A DNA stretch of 64,000 nucleotides. Source: Chondrus crispus. Lineage: Eukaryota; Rhodophyta; Florideophyceae; Gigartinales; Gigartinaceae. The DNA is taken from the NCBI RefSeq assembly GCF_000350225.1, contig NW_005179182.1, positions 28,235 through 92,234 of the forward strand, in the 5' to 3' direction. How positions within the stretch are numbered: the first letter of the stretch is position 1; each line of letters starts with the position of its first letter. Below, piece after piece: positions 41,678-53,407 of the stretch. A program made the translations under genes and the position numbers. The notes below the pieces were generated by a model. The model did not search any database. It was not told where the DNA came from and saw only the letters and a program-made list of their open reading frames with translations.

Positions 41678-41838
41678 CGCGTGTACACGTATGACTATCC
41701 CACACGTGGCTACTCCGCGCATTGCGTGGAAACGTCGCGGACGGGTACACGTCCCAGGACGTGCACAGGTCTCAAGACGTGTACAAGTTTGTACGTTCGC
41801 GGCGTGTGCACGTTGCATGACGTGTACACGTCCCCTCG
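41678..41838. repeat. Cluster of ACGTGTAC-type sites
   Basis: Within 160 bp occur GCGTGTACACGTA, CACACGTGG, GGGTACACGTCCCAGGACGT, GACGTGTACAAGTTTGTACG, GCGTGTGCACGT and GACGTGTACACGTCC. The last is a near-perfect palindrome. The same kind of core is in the array at 29535-29770 and in the 550-bp LTRs. Confidence 0.55.
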
Positions 41839-42127
41839 TCGTTCCCCAGCGTCCCCGCCCGCACGCGCTGCACACGCGCACTGGCTGCGGGTGCGTGACG
41901 CCGGTATGATAGACGAGGCCGACGCCGACAGCGCGCGACTGTAAAGCCGCGGCGCGTGTAGGCTGGATGCGCCGGATGCATCCAACGGGAGGCGCCCAAG
42001 TGTTGCATACCATGATGTGCGCGGGCAACCGTCCACGTCATCACTGCACGCGCCATCATACACCCAGAATTCATCAACCAGGCATTCAGCAACCACAACG
42101 GCACTGTGGACGCCTCTGACGCCGGCG

Positions 42128-42171
42128 TGAGGGGCTCATGAGGGGCTCGTGAGGGGCTCGTGAGGGGCTTC
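42128..42171. repeat. 11-bp tandem repeat, four units
   Basis: TGAGGGGCTC(A/G) is repeated three times, followed by TGAGGGGCTTC. A C-run and CCGCCC repeats follow at once. Confidence 0.7.
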
Positions 42172-42716
42172 CCCCCCCGCGCCCGCCCGCCCGCCCGTGC
42201 CGCCGCCTTGCACTGTTGCTGCGCGGAGACGTAGCGCGCCCGCCCCGCTTGCGACTGCACCCCCCTGGTTCGGGGTGTTGCGCCGCGCGCGTTGCGAGAG
42301 CGAACGCCCACCCCGTCCGTACCTGGAATCCTACGGTACGCCGTACAGAACGCCGTCCCGTACGTCCCAAGCCCTGTTAACGATGCCCATCCCCTCGTGC
42401 GTGGGATGGGGCTCCTCGCCGAGACCGCCACACTCCCCGGGACGACGTTCATCGCAGACAAAGGCCCTCACGCAAGGGGCACGATAGGGTTAACACCTCA
42501 ACGAGCGGCGTTTCACCACGGCTGCATGCAAAGTCGCTATGCCACATCGCTCTAGCTCGTGAGCGCGTGTACAGTACCGTTACAGTATAGCATCTTTATT
42601 GTCCTGGACGTAAGTCCACCACGGTCTCGTCAACTCCGCGCATGCACCACGCACGCACACTAATCGCCCGCCCGCCGCGGCCCCCCAAAAAAAAACGAGA
42701 GAAAACGCGCGTCAGA

Positions 42717-43778
42717 TCACTCATCAAGACAGCAAGTCTGCACCAGCATCTTCGTCACGATGTACGGGTCGCAATTGCCCGCCGGGCGCCGGTCCTCAAA
42801 GTATCCGTATCCCTTCTCCACCGTGTCCGTGCCGACCCTGCACGAGGCGCCGCGGTCGGCGACGCCCCACTTGAACGTCTCGATGGACGCCGTCTCGTGG
42901 TGCCCGGTGAGCCTCTCCTCGTTGCCCGCGCCGTACGCCGCGATGTGCTCCCTGTGCTTAGCGGAGAGCTTCTCCAGCGCCGGCACGATGTGCGCCTCGT
43001 ACCCTCCCGCCTCGCGCATGGGCGTGGTCGAGAAGTTGGCGTGGCACCCCGAGCCGTTCCAGTCGCCCTTGACCGGCTTCGGGTCGTAGTTGACGTCCAG
43101 CCCCTTGAGCTCGGCAATCCTCTCCAGCAGGTACCGCGCCATCCACAGCATGTCGCCCTCCTCCATGCCCACGGCCGGCCCGATCTGGAACTCCCACTGC
43201 CCGGGCGCCACCTCGGCGTTGATGCCCGAGATCTTGATGCCGGCGTACAAGCACGCCTTAAAGTGCGCGTCGGCCACGTCGCGCCCGTGCATCTTGCCGC
43301 CCGACACGCCGCAGTAGTACGGCCCCTGCGGCTCCGGCTCGCCCTTGGTCGGGAACCCAACCGGCTTGCCCGTCGCCGGGTCCATGAGGAAGTACTCCTG
43401 CTCCAGGCCGAACCACGGCTCCAGCGCGGCCACCTTGGTCATGACGCGCTGGCACTCGAAGCGCGAGTTGGTGGGGATCGGCTCGCCGTCCGGCGTGTAC
43501 GTGTCGCACATGACCAGGATGTGGGGTGCGCCCCGGAACGGGTCCGGGTACACCGCCTGCGGATGCAGGATGACCTCCGAGTTCTCGCCTGGCGCCTGCC
43601 CGGTCGACGACCCGTCGTAGTTCCAGTGCGGGAGGTCGGATGGGGCTGACGGCGCTGAGGAGAGCGCGCGCGCCTTGCTGCGGAGCTTGCCGAAGCCGTC
43701 CGTCCAGACGTACTCTGCAATGCACTCCTCGGACGGGAGCTTCAGGGCGAGGAGGTCGGAAAGCGTGGCGGTCGTCAT
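42717..43778 (-). CDS. Glutamine synthetase, eukaryotic class II (paralogue 1)
   Basis: The enzyme makes glutamine from glutamate, ammonia and ATP. It is 353 aa, the normal length for class II (about 340-370). [33 protein letters not shown] (metal and glutamate site), [27 protein letters not shown] (ATP/glutamate His) and [12 protein letters not shown] are all intact. The ATG at 43778 is chosen because it aligns with the start of the paralogue and a TATA box lies 75 bp before it. The open frame runs about 80 codons further up, but without an ATG and across the TATA box. There is no transit peptide at this start, so it is likely cytosolic. Third codon positions are almost all G or C, more extreme than in the paralogue. 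Confidence 0.96.
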   Translation of the reverse strand: MTTATLSDLLALKLPSEECIAEYVWTDGFGKLRSKARALSSAPSAPSDLPHWNYDGSSTGQAPGENSEVILHPQAVYPDPFRGAPHILVMCDTYTPDGEPIPTNSRFECQRVMTKVAALEPWFGLEQEYFLMDPATGKPVGFPTKGEPEPQGPYYCGVSGGKMHGRDVADAHFKACLYAGIKISGINAEVAPGQWEFQIGPAVGMEEGDMLWMARYLLERIAELKGLDVNYDPKPVKGDWNGSGCHANFSTTPMREAGGYEAHIVPALEKLSAKHREHIAAYGAGNEERLTGHHETASIETFKWGVADRGASCRVGTDTVEKGYGYFEDRRPAGNCDPYIVTKMLVQTCCLDE

Positions 43779-43850
43779 CGGGCAGTGTGGATGGTGCGTG
43801 TAGTCGAATGGAGGGTGGAGGAGGGGGGTACGAAGCTGGGTGTGGCGGGG

Positions 43851-43857
43851 TTTTATA
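43851..43857 (-). promoter_or_regulatory. TATA box of the 42717-43778 glutamine synthetase
   Basis: TATAAAA on the minus strand lies about 75 bp before the ATG. Confidence 0.65.
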
Positions 43858-43860
43858 TGG

Positions 43861-46800
43861 CGCCCTGGGTCGGGGTTGGCTTGAAGACGACAGCTCGCAC
43901 ATGCGGGGTCTGATCTCAAAAGGCACTCGGCGGTGCACTGCTGTCGGGCGGGTGACGGTGGCGCTCTGGCGTCGACAAAGAATTTCCGTTTTTTACGACG
44001 GCCGTCCAACAAGGACGTCACGCGGCGTTATGCCTCGGCTCACCTGCGCCGTTCCTTCCGTTGCCGGGGGGCATCATCTCCGGCGGCGCCAGCGTTCCAC
44101 GTCCCGCCCTTGAAGCCCGCGCCGCGCAGCCTCCCGTCCCGCTCTGCGCCCTCCGCCATCAACCCCGTGCCTGCCGCGACTCGGTGCACCCTTGCCCCTC
44201 CTTCACATCGCTTGCCATAAAGCTTGGTCTTCGTGTCATCATTCCAGTCGCAACTCGCGCTTCCATCGCGCCGTCCATTCGCTTGCCCCCCTCCGCGCGC
44301 GCGAGCGCACGCCTTGCCCTCGGTCGCCATTTCGCCAGCCTTCACGCCCGCGCGTCCCCGCTTCGCTCGCACCCTGCCCGCTTCGGAACCGCCCGCGTAC
44401 AGGCGCGGTGCTTGTATAGGCGCGGTGCTTGTATCGTAGAACCGAGGATGCCATCTTCGTCCTCGGTCTGTTCGCCCGCGCGTGTCGGGCGACGGAGATC
44501 GAAAAGAAAGAAAAAAAAACTTTTTTTGGGCCGCCTCTCGCAGCAGTGGCCGCTTTTCTCTGTTTCGCCCAAATTGCTCTTCCGCCGGCACCTTTCCGCT
44601 TGCGCGCCGCGCGTCCCGCGTTCGCCGCGCTAGTTGCGTTGCGAGTTCAGAGAGGCTTCGCCCATCAAGCTACCCTACCGGTAGCGCGCTGTACTCCACA
44701 AGCGGTTCACGGGTCTCGATCTGGTCGTGACAACGTTCGCGGCTTAGGTGAGAGGTCAAGTGAAGATTCCTTCCGAAACGTACCTTCATAGCATGCACCT
44801 TTTATGAAGCAAATCAGACCGTCGATGATGTTCCGTTTCGAGTGACGGAGTGTGCACCCCGTCACACTGCGGTGCAACTGTACAGAAATACGGCAACTGG
44901 AATTTTCGTCCAACCAAACAGGGCCAAGTCACGTCCGTCCGCCAGTAGCATGACGCACACGTCCACCCATTTGCATCCCTTGTACCTCAGAAATGGGCAC
45001 ACGCCCTTGCGCCTGCACTTGTTCTTGACTTGCCATACGCAGCGCAAAGGACGCCCACGGTCATTACTCTGTAATGAATAACACCACTGCGATCTTTTTC
45101 CACCAAACTGAAAGAGGCGATCTTCGTTTCAGACAACGCCACATCTCCCGGCTGCGGGGGAAGACTGCGAGGGAAGACTGGAGGGAAGGCAGGCAGCGAG
45201 GGAAGGCTGCGAGGGAACAGCGAGTGGCAGTCAAACACACCGCCTGTCACGTTGCGATCAGCAAGCCACGGGATTCATGTCCACACACTCTCGTCCCGCT
45301 CGCATTCTTATCGTCAAGCCTTCTGATTCAAACGCATTATACGGAGTACAACTGAAAATGTGCAAGCAATGGAACCCCGACCCGAATCGCTAGTCTATAC
45401 AATCCCAATCTCGCAGGTATCATACCTGGCATGCAAGGTGTAACATCTCTGTAAACTGCGGAACGAGAAATCACTGACATCTGCGAGTTCCGCGATCCAC
45501 ATCCCGACTTATAGTTTCTTTCCGCCGTACAAGCGACTACAGTATCACTTCCTGCGAGGTGAAGGAGGACGACCTGCTTTGTTGGACAAGCTGTGTTTCT
45601 AAAATCGTTTGATTATAGGATATATATAATCCTTTTTCCAAATACTACGCTGCCTTCGCCATTGCAATCCTTGATCCAGTCCACTGCAGCGCATGTGCAA
45701 AGTCTGATTTACTCGAAATGATAAGCGAGTGAAATCGCTGCTACAGGAAAGCTTGTGATGAAATTTAAAAGCCAGGAATTCGCTCTTACTCCTTGTGAGG
45801 CATGCAACGTACTGTAAGTGCGATGAATGATCTCTCAATACTGTATACCTTTGTGCCCGATAAATCGAACCCTGTTGACAGGGTTTGATGCACCAGGTGG
45901 GTTCTCGGCAACGGCCTCTGGACACTGTCCAGGCTGGTGCCAGCCTCTGCCCTTCGAGAATCCACTCGACTCCTCAGGAAGCCACCTCAAGTCCCCCTCG
46001 CCTCTTTCTTCTCGCCCGCTTCCTTCCTTCATATTCCCTACCCCACCCTCGCCGCCGCGCCTTCAAGCGCCGGGGCTCCGTCTCTCTAGAGTTCCGCTTC
46101 ACCCGTTCGCGCTGGCCCTCTCAATCACCCTCTTCGCGCCCCTCTTCCGTACGCGACACCCCGCCATTCCGTTCCGTCTCTCTCCCAGCGCAAATCCCGC
46201 CGCTGGTCCACGCAACCACAACCGCCATGCCCTCTTTTCTCTTGCCCGCGACCGACGCCCAGTCCCAAAGCAGACACCGTTTGCCACCTGTGCGTGTGCG
46301 CAACAGTACTGTACCGTGAAGGGTATTCATGTTCATGACAGCCCAAATGCTACAGTCTATGATAGTGTAGAGTGCGCCAGTAGTGTCTACGTAAGGTTTA
46401 TTGTTGTTGGGACATGTTGGGACAGCGAGGCCATCGAGACCACTTGCTCGCTGCGGAGATTTTTGCAAAGCAGAGTCGGCATGCTCCATGCCCACCACTC
46501 TAATTTACGCACTATCTTCTTGGTTGATCCTGGCTTATTAACTGGAACAAACAGAAACGTGGAAACGTGAAATGCATTTGGCCCAAAGCTAGAGCTTGTG
46601 AATGATTTGAACCGCTATCTGGCCTCCTTGTTTCGGTAACAATCCATGACGGGATCACTTGCATCAAGTATTTGCATTGCAGCCCTCTTTTGGCAAGTAT
46701 TTGCATTGCAGCCCTCGTTTGGCAAGTATTTTTGCTACTGCACGATCGAGCTTCGTTCATAAAACGTGCGACCATACAGGAGGGACGATTATCTCCTTAT

Positions 46801-49480
46801 TGCATTGAGTCAAAGTGTTTCGTACACGTGTAACACAATTGATATCTTGACACCGAAGGACTACTGCGCAAGTGCGTTGTTTTGTAGCCCAGCTGAGGTG
46901 ATCCGCTGGCGCTCTTTTCTGCCCCGCAGTGCACATTCAAATAGTAGTACTGCACAGTGATATCCATATCACGCTCAACGGGAGCGACAAGCACGTTGTC
47001 CACAGGTGCTCTCGTGCGACATGTTTGCCCTTGTGGCATCATACCAGCCACTTGACTTTGCCTCGGGCCAGCATCATAGCCCCGAGCAAACAGAGGAGCT
47101 CGCGGCCGGTGGACAACTATTACACAAGGGTCGGCCTGCATCCGAGGCCTGCTCACCATTTTCTCTATTCAATAACTGTCTATAGCACTCAGCATGCAGT
47201 CAGGTGCGAAGCTACTCCCGCCGAAATGTGGGGCACAGACGTTTCATCACCAGTTCATCCGAGCAACCAATCGCGTGTATGCAAAAGAAACAGCCTTCCT
47301 AGCACGCGAAAAAGGTAATGGACAAAGGCTGTTGATGCGCCATGAAGGTGAATTTTCGGCATGCTCACACAGTCATATTTTTCGGGTGTGCGATTGTAAA
47401 TGACTTGCATGCTGGAAGTGTTTAGTCTAATGGTAAACTTTTCTGTATATGGAATTTAATCAGAAACAGTACTGCCTGGTGAATGGGATGTAATCTTCGC
47501 TATAATGCAGATTTTGATAGCTACAGGTGTGCGATAGACTTCAAGTCAATGAAAGATTTTAAGGACACACAGCGAATCTCGATCCGAAAAAAAGACGGCT
47601 CTCCTCGCCGGTCCTGCATTATTAAGTTTTTTATCTATGCCCCAAACCCTGATTGCACAAAGCACGTAGACCAATCTATACATTGCTTGTTCAATTGCAG
47701 CCGGTCGCGGCCAGATAACCTTTATTTCACCGCTTGACTCCACTCTCTTCTTTTTAGTTGAAGTATGGCAAACTGGAAGGATGGCGTTTCGCTGTGTAGT
47801 GCGCGCCATCCCGCGAAAGAAACGGCACTTCAATACGGGACTGGTGGTAGAATTTAAGTTGACTCGTGACCAGAGTGGAGGCGAGAGCAGGCGGCTGCGA
47901 AAACCTTATGTTTCGGGCGTCGCTCTCGCTTGCATTGAACACATGCATGAGAGGCACACAAACCAATTGTCAAACAAGACATATTGTGGGCATAAAAGTA
48001 TAGTTTCGATGCACATCTAGGGTTTCTCGGTCCGTTCCGGTGAGGATATGCATCGGAAAGGAGATACGACTAAGCGAGATCTAAGGAACACAGGTGTGTT
48101 GTCCTGTTTTTTGAAGTGAGACTGAGAGCGAGTAATTGTGATTCTCTGAAGGTGAATCTGGATATTTTCGTGGTGAACGGGCAAGACATTGCAAAGAGCA
48201 GGTGTAAATTTGAAGGAAGAGAAACAAGTTTATACACCTGCAACTAATAATTGGGTGGGTGGGGGGGAGGGAAGATATGGGGCTTGTGTGAGTCACGGGA
48301 CAGCGGGATATGTGGAGAGGGAAGTCAAGTGGTCACGTATAGACGCAGCGGAGGTGCAGAAGTAAGGATTGTTTGAGTGGTCTACCAGGCAGATACACTA
48401 GGATGGTTTCTCATGAGACTTACCGCGAGTATTACACCGCACACCTGCAAGACCAGCGTGGAATAACCCTGACACGAACTGCAGAGTGAGGCGACTGGTG
48501 GCGGGGGCGGGGGCTGGGAAAAAGTTTTGGCATAAGCAGGGTTTAACATGAGCAGGGTTAACATAGTGCGGGCCAGTCGTTGTAGCAATCCCGTGTTGAA
48601 GGCGGGGGAGCGAGGGTGGGTTTGTCAACGTGCATGCCGTGGACACACGGTATCTACGGCTCGCAGCCGCCTGACGAGGTAAATTTTACAGAGCGGGGCG
48701 GGACGAGAAGCGGGGCATCGGCGGAAGAGGCGTTCCGGCAGAAGGGCGGCGCGCATGATTGGCTGGTCGACATGCGCTTGGCCCAGCCGCAGCGCGAGCA
48801 GGGAACGGTACACGTGAATACTGTACATGTGTGCGGCGGCCGTGTTTGATTGGGTGGTGCGGCACGGCGCCGCGGCGTCGTGTTGCTCATGTGTAAAGAT
48901 CTCGCAAAAACGGCCCGCCTTGCGCCCCCGTTTTCGGGCATCCAGGCCGCGCACGCACCCACACCCCCCGTGCCGCACTCTGATCTCTCAGAACCCCTAA
49001 TAAACCCCTAAATCCCCTAATCCCCTAATCCGAGGCGGGTGTCGACACCCGCTGGGCTCCTGATCTCACCGCCAACTCGAAAACACCTGCCCCCGCAGAC
49101 ATTGCCCCTCCGCTCCCCCCCCCCGCTAAAGTTTTTATGTCTGCAACCGCACTGCCACCGTGCGTCAGCCCCTACCCTCTTCTCATACCGCATTAAGTCA
49201 CCGCAACTCAACCACGAAATTCGCCTCATCCTGCGCCCTGCGCTCGCTCTCCCTTCCCTTCATCGAACCACTGTCTCAAGGACTGCACGCCCCGTCCCTG
49301 CCTGCCCGCCTCGTTTTTCTCATCCTCTCGGAATTGCGTGCAGCAAGTCACCCATGTGGGCATCGCGCCTCATACTGTCGCCACTCGCTCTGTTCACTCG
49401 CTCTGTTCACCCCCGTAGGCCTTTGCCCTCGGCATTGCCCTATCCTCATTGTCTCCTCTAGAACCACCCATCCAACTTAA
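43861..49480. other. Large intergenic region between the two glutamine synthetase genes
   Basis: The two genes are transcribed away from each other. C-rich blocks on the plus strand lie at about 44040-44650, 45960-46300 and 48940-49480. The last leads into the plus-strand gene. The longest ATG frame (45827-46570, 247 codons) sits in one of these blocks and has no domain. Runs of simple purine or pyrimidine (AAAGAAAGAAAAAAAAAC near 44502), GTAC motifs (48810-48835) and a 29-bp tandem repeat are also present. I support no gene here. Confidence 0.4.
46665..46735. repeat. 29-bp tandem repeat, about 2.4 units
   Basis: The unit begins CAAGTATTTGCATTGCAGCC and ends TTTTGG or GTTTGG. Two full copies stand at 46665-46693 and 46694-46722, followed by a partial one. 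Confidence 0.75.
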
Positions 49481-49488
49481 TATAAATA
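49481..49488 (+). promoter_or_regulatory. TATA box of the 49611-50663 glutamine synthetase
   Basis: TATAAATA lies about 120 bp before the ATG. The leader between them is C-rich and ends ACCAACAACC before ATGG. Confidence 0.65.
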
Positions 49489-49610
49489 CCAATGCAGATC
49501 CGCTCGTCGGCCCACGCCCATCACCGCCCCGCCCCCCCACCTTTGCCACCGCCCCTCCAACTCTCTACCCTTACATCCTCTAATACCCACGCTCACATAA
49601 ACCAACAACC

Positions 49611-50663
49611 ATGGCCACTATTGACGCTCTGTTGAAGATGTCCCTGAAGGACGGCTGCATTGCCGAGTACGTCTGGATCGACGGCTACAATGGCCTCCGT
49701 AGTAAAGCTCGCATGCTCTCCGAGCCGCCGTCCAAATTCTCCGACCTCCCCGAGTGGAACTACGATGGCAGCTCCACCAACCAGGCCCCTGGAGTCAACT
49801 CGGAAGTAATCATCAAACCCCAGGCAATCTACCCCGATCCCTTCCGCGGTACCCCGCACATTCTCGTCATGTGTGACACCTATACGCCCGAAGGAGAGCC
49901 CATTCCAACAAACACTCGCTACGAGTGCGCTATTGCCATGGATACCATCAAGGAACAGGAACCGTGGTTCGGCCTGGAGCAGGAATATTTTTTGATCAAC
50001 CCGGCCACGGGTAAGCCCATCGGCTTTCCGGAGGAGGGTGAGCCGGAGCCTCAGGGACCGTACTACTGCGGCGTGTCTGGTTCCAAGATGTTTGGTCGCG
50101 ATATTGCCGACGCTCACTTCAAGGCTTGTGTCTATGCTGGCATCAAGATTTCAGGTACCAACGCTGAGGTCGCCCCTGGCCAATGGGAGTACCAAGTTGG
50201 TCCGGCAATAGGCATTGAGCAAGGAGACATGCTCTGGATGTCTCGCTATCTTTTGGAACGCATCGCTGAAATGAAGGGCATTGACGTCAACTACGACCCC
50301 AAGCCGGTCAAGGGAGACTGGAATGGCTCTGGCTGCCACTCCAATTTCTCCACCAAAGCCATGCGCGAGCCTGGTGGGTACGAGGGTGCCATTGTCCCCG
50401 CCCTTGAGAAACTGGGCAAGAAGCACGCCCAACATATCGCCGCCTATGGCTCGGGCAATGAGGAGCGCCTCACGGGCCGCCATGAGACTGCCTCAATTGA
50501 GGAATTCAAGTGGGGAGTCGCCGATCGTGGTGCCTCGTGTCGTGTTGGAAGCGACACCGCGGAGAAGGGCTGTGGATACTTTGAGGACCGTCGCCCTGCC
50601 GGTAACTGCGACCCGTATGTTGTTACCAAGATGTTGGTGCAGACCTGCTGCATTGATCCGTAG
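49611..50663 (+). CDS. Glutamine synthetase, eukaryotic class II (paralogue 2)
   Basis: This enzyme is 350 aa. Substrate and metal motifs are complete: [73 protein letters not shown] and [12 protein letters not shown]. It begins [13 protein letters not shown] with no targeting sequence, so it is probably cytosolic. The two copies in the window are similar along their whole length, differ mainly at the N-terminus and surface positions, and point in opposite directions about 5.8 kb apart. They may serve different conditions or stages. The coding sequence is single-exon with a clear TATA box. Confidence 0.97.
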   Translation: MATIDALLKMSLKDGCIAEYVWIDGYNGLRSKARMLSEPPSKFSDLPEWNYDGSSTNQAPGVNSEVIIKPQAIYPDPFRGTPHILVMCDTYTPEGEPIPTNTRYECAIAMDTIKEQEPWFGLEQEYFLINPATGKPIGFPEEGEPEPQGPYYCGVSGSKMFGRDIADAHFKACVYAGIKISGTNAEVAPGQWEYQVGPAIGIEQGDMLWMSRYLLERIAEMKGIDVNYDPKPVKGDWNGSGCHSNFSTKAMREPGGYEGAIVPALEKLGKKHAQHIAAYGSGNEERLTGRHETASIEEFKWGVADRGASCRVGSDTAEKGCGYFEDRRPAGNCDPYVVTKMLVQTCCIDP

Positions 50664-51066
50664 ATTCCTTCCCTCTTTGTAGTTCAGACGTCGGATGCGC
50701 CTTCGGCGGCAATTCAACATGCGCACTGTAGTCATTCTGTTAGGTAGTTGTCATGTGGTGACGTGGAGTCAGGGTAAAGTATCTACATTCTCGAAGCTCT
50801 GTTTACTGGCCCCTGGCGATTGCAGTCTAATTTTATCCGTCGCAATCTCTAGCCCGTCTGCTATCGTTGATAACGGTTGCGATTGACACGTTTGTAAGGG
50901 CAGAACAGGCCCGGACGATGGCACGTTGTCTCTGTGATGCAGATGAGCTTGGGTTGACCGCGCTGCGCTCTGCCAGATACGTAAGGTAAGATATGTACAA
51001 AGTGCACATCTTACCTTGAGGTTGTGAGCCGTTCCAGCGATCATCCTCTGCTTCTAAGTGGCAATA
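50664..51066. other. Spacer between convergent genes
   Basis: This stretch lies between the stop of the glutamine synthetase and the stop of the Cys-rich gene on the other strand. TAAGGTAAGATATGTACAAA and the near-inverted GTGCACATCTTACCTTGAGG stand at about 50983-51022 and may fold as a hairpin, perhaps related to 3' ends. Nothing else is seen. Confidence 0.4.
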
Positions 51067-51543
51067 TCAAGCCCAAAAGTCCAAAGGCATACCACAGCCT
51101 GTTGAGGGATCCCCAGCTCCACGAATATATTCCGCTAGTGGCTGAGTTACGCGCAAGGCGTAAGATGCTTTTGTTCTATTCCTTCTGGAACATTTGCAAG
51201 AATCTGTCGTCCTGAACGCTGCCGATCCTGCCTCGTCACAATCCCAGTATCCGACTGTGGAAGCACGGCTGCACATAAAGCTTCCATTACAATCACATTG
51301 GAAAGGCTCATCACATAGGCCAACAGTGCATTGACTGTTTCCAACGTGTCGCTTGCAAAGAGAGGCCCCCGGAGCTGTTGACTTCGAACAACGGCAATTA
51401 ATACCGTCGTTCATGCAGACGGAAGAATCTTGTCGTTCAACGGCAGCGATTTGCCGATTGTCCAGGGGCCGGACGGATGCAGCAGCGGTGCATGCGATCA
51501 GGAAGACGAATAAACTTAATGTGAAGGAAGAGCAGGGTATCAT
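51067..51543 (-). CDS. Small secreted cysteine-rich protein
   Basis: This gene encodes 158 aa from the ATG at 51543. Residues 1-22 (MIPCSSFTLSLFVFLIACTA then AA) are a classical signal peptide. The mature part has twelve cysteines at 43, 50, 52, 63, 72, 77, 83, 85, 91, 102, 116 and 118, plus one at 150, often as CxC (CRC, CDC, CKC). This suggests a disulphide-rich extracellular or cell-wall protein. I recognise no named family. The last 40 residues lose the Cys pattern and read differently, so an intron or altered C-terminus is possible. No TATA box is visible. Confidence 0.65.
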   Translation of the reverse strand: MIPCSSFTLSLFVFLIACTAAASVRPLDNRQIAAVERQDSSVCMNDGINCRCSKSTAPGASLCKRHVGNSQCTVGLCDEPFQCDCNGSFMCSRASTVGYWDCDEAGSAAFRTTDSCKCSRRNRTKASYALRVTQPLAEYIRGAGDPSTGCGMPLDFWA

Positions 51544-52189
51544 GATGGGTCAAGTGAGGAGCAGCCTTGCAAGTTTGAAAGTAATGATGGATTTTCTTTG
51601 TCTGGTGCATAGAAGGAGCTATTCCACATCTGATGGGTAATGAAATGGGCTAGATGCGACAGTCGGTCGAGGCGGGCTGCTCCACGGATGTCGTAAGTTC
51701 GGATGCATTGCAGTTTGACGGATGGAAGTCAAACAGGCTGCTTTGCATTTGGCAGATCTCCTTGTCGCGTCCCAGTCTCGTCAATCGAACAGTCTTCGGA
51801 AGTCGCAAAACTAGACAGGAAGGATTGGCAGGCGCAAACGATTTTATCCGGTCCGCATTCGGCAATTTCTTCTTATCATACAGTACATATGTATTTCGGG
51901 AAAACTAAATATTAATTCGGAAAAAGAATGAATGCAAACCGGCGACCTGGTTCTACATGAAATCCATGCTCTTGCACAATCAACGTGTCCTTGAGACGTG
52001 AAGGTCACGACGGTGAATGAAGATACTGTAGATGGTCGTTTACGGTTGGAGCTCCCGCGCACCCGAGATATCAGCGGTAGCGAGAGTACCCTAGACTATC
52101 TATCGAAAAGTAAACAAAGAAAGAACAATATCAGAGAATAGACATGTGACGGAAGCCCAGGGAAGGGCGTCCTGACGGGGATGGGTGGG
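51544..52189. other. Spacer before the DIRS-like element
   Basis: No gene is seen. The segment holds an ACAGTACATATG site near 51882. The outer edge of the DIRS-like element may extend to about 52090, but no sign of a border is visible. Confidence 0.35.
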
Positions 52190-52345
52190 CAAAAGAGAAA
52201 TAGACATAGCCGAGAAGTCACGAGACTCTCACCCGGCCGTCGGAGATATGTAGGACAGTGCACGCTCGGTCGAATGCCAGGTGTCGACATGTCACTCGCT
52301 ACTCCCTGGACAGCTTCACCCGCATACATAAGTGTATACAGACGC
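52190..52345. repeat. 156-bp terminal direct repeat, left copy
   Basis: The sequence from CAAAAGAGAAATAGACATAG to GTGTATACAGACGC recurs at 55257-55412 with four differences seen by eye. Confidence 0.85.
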
Positions 52346-52395
52346 GGAGCGCAAAGCGGAGCCGAGTGTGCGATCGATGCGGAGACGCAGGCGTG

Positions 52396-53252
52396 CTAGA
52401 CTGCTTGGCCTTGGGGCAGCATATGCGCGAAGATAAGGCGCGACGCAGCGGTGACAGAAATACTACTATCAAAGTAAACCTGTAGCATCTCCATAGATAC
52501 CCAGTCCAAACGATTCATGATCCAAGCGTCTGTGAACTCGAGTCCTAAAAGCTCATTGTACACCCCGATTCGCGCGCTGTGTGACGAATAAAAGAACCCC
52601 TTTGGCGGAACAGGGCCAACACGCAGCAGCGACAATGACCTGGCGGCGTTCAAATTCGCAGTCCCAAGCGCGTTCCAGCTCGGAGGTTGAAGAAACCAGC
52701 ATTGGCCGGTCGCTGTGTCTTCCACCTGAGCATCAACAGCCCGGTAGCATCCCATTCGGGATTGCGACGGTCGGAGAGTCGCAGAGGGCGTTGATAAGAC
52801 TTTGCTTTGCGATGCGTCAGGACTACATCCACGCTAGCATCCGTGACATCAATGTCTTCTGCTGCCACGTGTGCCACGGAAATTGACCGGCATTGAAAAA
52901 TAAATGCGAAAACGACCATAGCGAAGGAGCTCACTTCCTCAACGACTTCGGTGCCCAAGCCAAACTCTGCCACACGCATCGCGATTGCGGCACTAATCCC
53001 GATTCGTTTTCGCGCTTCAGGTCGGTCGCGATCGGTCTTGTTCATGTACGCAGTAACCATGGCAGACACTAGCGGGGAACGCGTCGGAGAGGGTAGCCCT
53101 TGAGTCTCATGGAAACGGGAGACAGCGCTGATATAATTGCGATTCGAGCTTGGACCTACCCTACCCTCCAGGTATATGTAACCCCGGAAAGCGAGCACAT
53201 CCCCTTCGTTCGCAGGCAGCGGATCTCGACCGTCTTCATCACAGAACACCAA
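52396..53252 (-). pseudogene. Tyrosine recombinase of the DIRS-like element, frameshifted
   Basis: The first part (53252 to about 52680) has an N-terminal core-binding region (SSNRNYISAVSRFHETQG) and VFAFIFQCRSISVAHVAAED with the first catalytic Arg. After a frameshift near 52680 the second part (to 52396) has SSHSARIGVYNELLG (the HxxR motif) and WVSMEMLQVYFD with the nucleophile Tyr. So the catalytic set R, H, R, Y is recognisable across two frames. It would insert the circular DNA form of the element. Confidence 0.8.
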
Positions 53253-53407
53253 CCACTTCTTAATCTGACTGCTCCTGTTTGCTCACGTCTGCGCCCTCCA
53301 CCCATGCGACACCAGCAGCTCCGCCGCCACCTCTGCACCCCCCGTCTCCCCTCCCATCCCTGTTCTTGCCAGCACCGCATCTCGGATCCTCGCCGTTCAC
53401 AGCTGCG

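Larger units (their letters stand above)
40381..42716. other. Intergenic stretch with GTAC array and a tandem repeat
   Basis: I see no supported gene here. The open frames around 41438-41944 and 41639-42461 overlap the GTAC array and have no domain. The 3' ends of the upstream and downstream genes face away, so regulatory sites for the 39252-40277 gene are likely only in the first few hundred bases. Confidence 0.4.

Noticed and set aside
41639..42461. Long overlapping frames on the minus strand near 42 kb
   Set aside because: They arise from the GTAC cluster and the GC-rich tandem repeat and have no family resemblance.
43779..44021. Extension of the minus-strand glutamine synthetase by about 81 codons upstream
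   Set aside because: It has no ATG, it would run across the TATA box at 43851-43857, and the paralogue starts at the position equivalent to 43778.
46518..46542. TTGGTTGATCCTGGCTTATT resembling the start of 18S rRNA
   Set aside because: The match ends after about 15 bases and no further rRNA sequence follows.
45827..46570. Open frame of 247 codons on the plus strand
   Set aside because: It lies in a C-rich block. The translation is a Pro/Ser/Arg-rich composition product with no domain, and the part after 46300 has a different composition.
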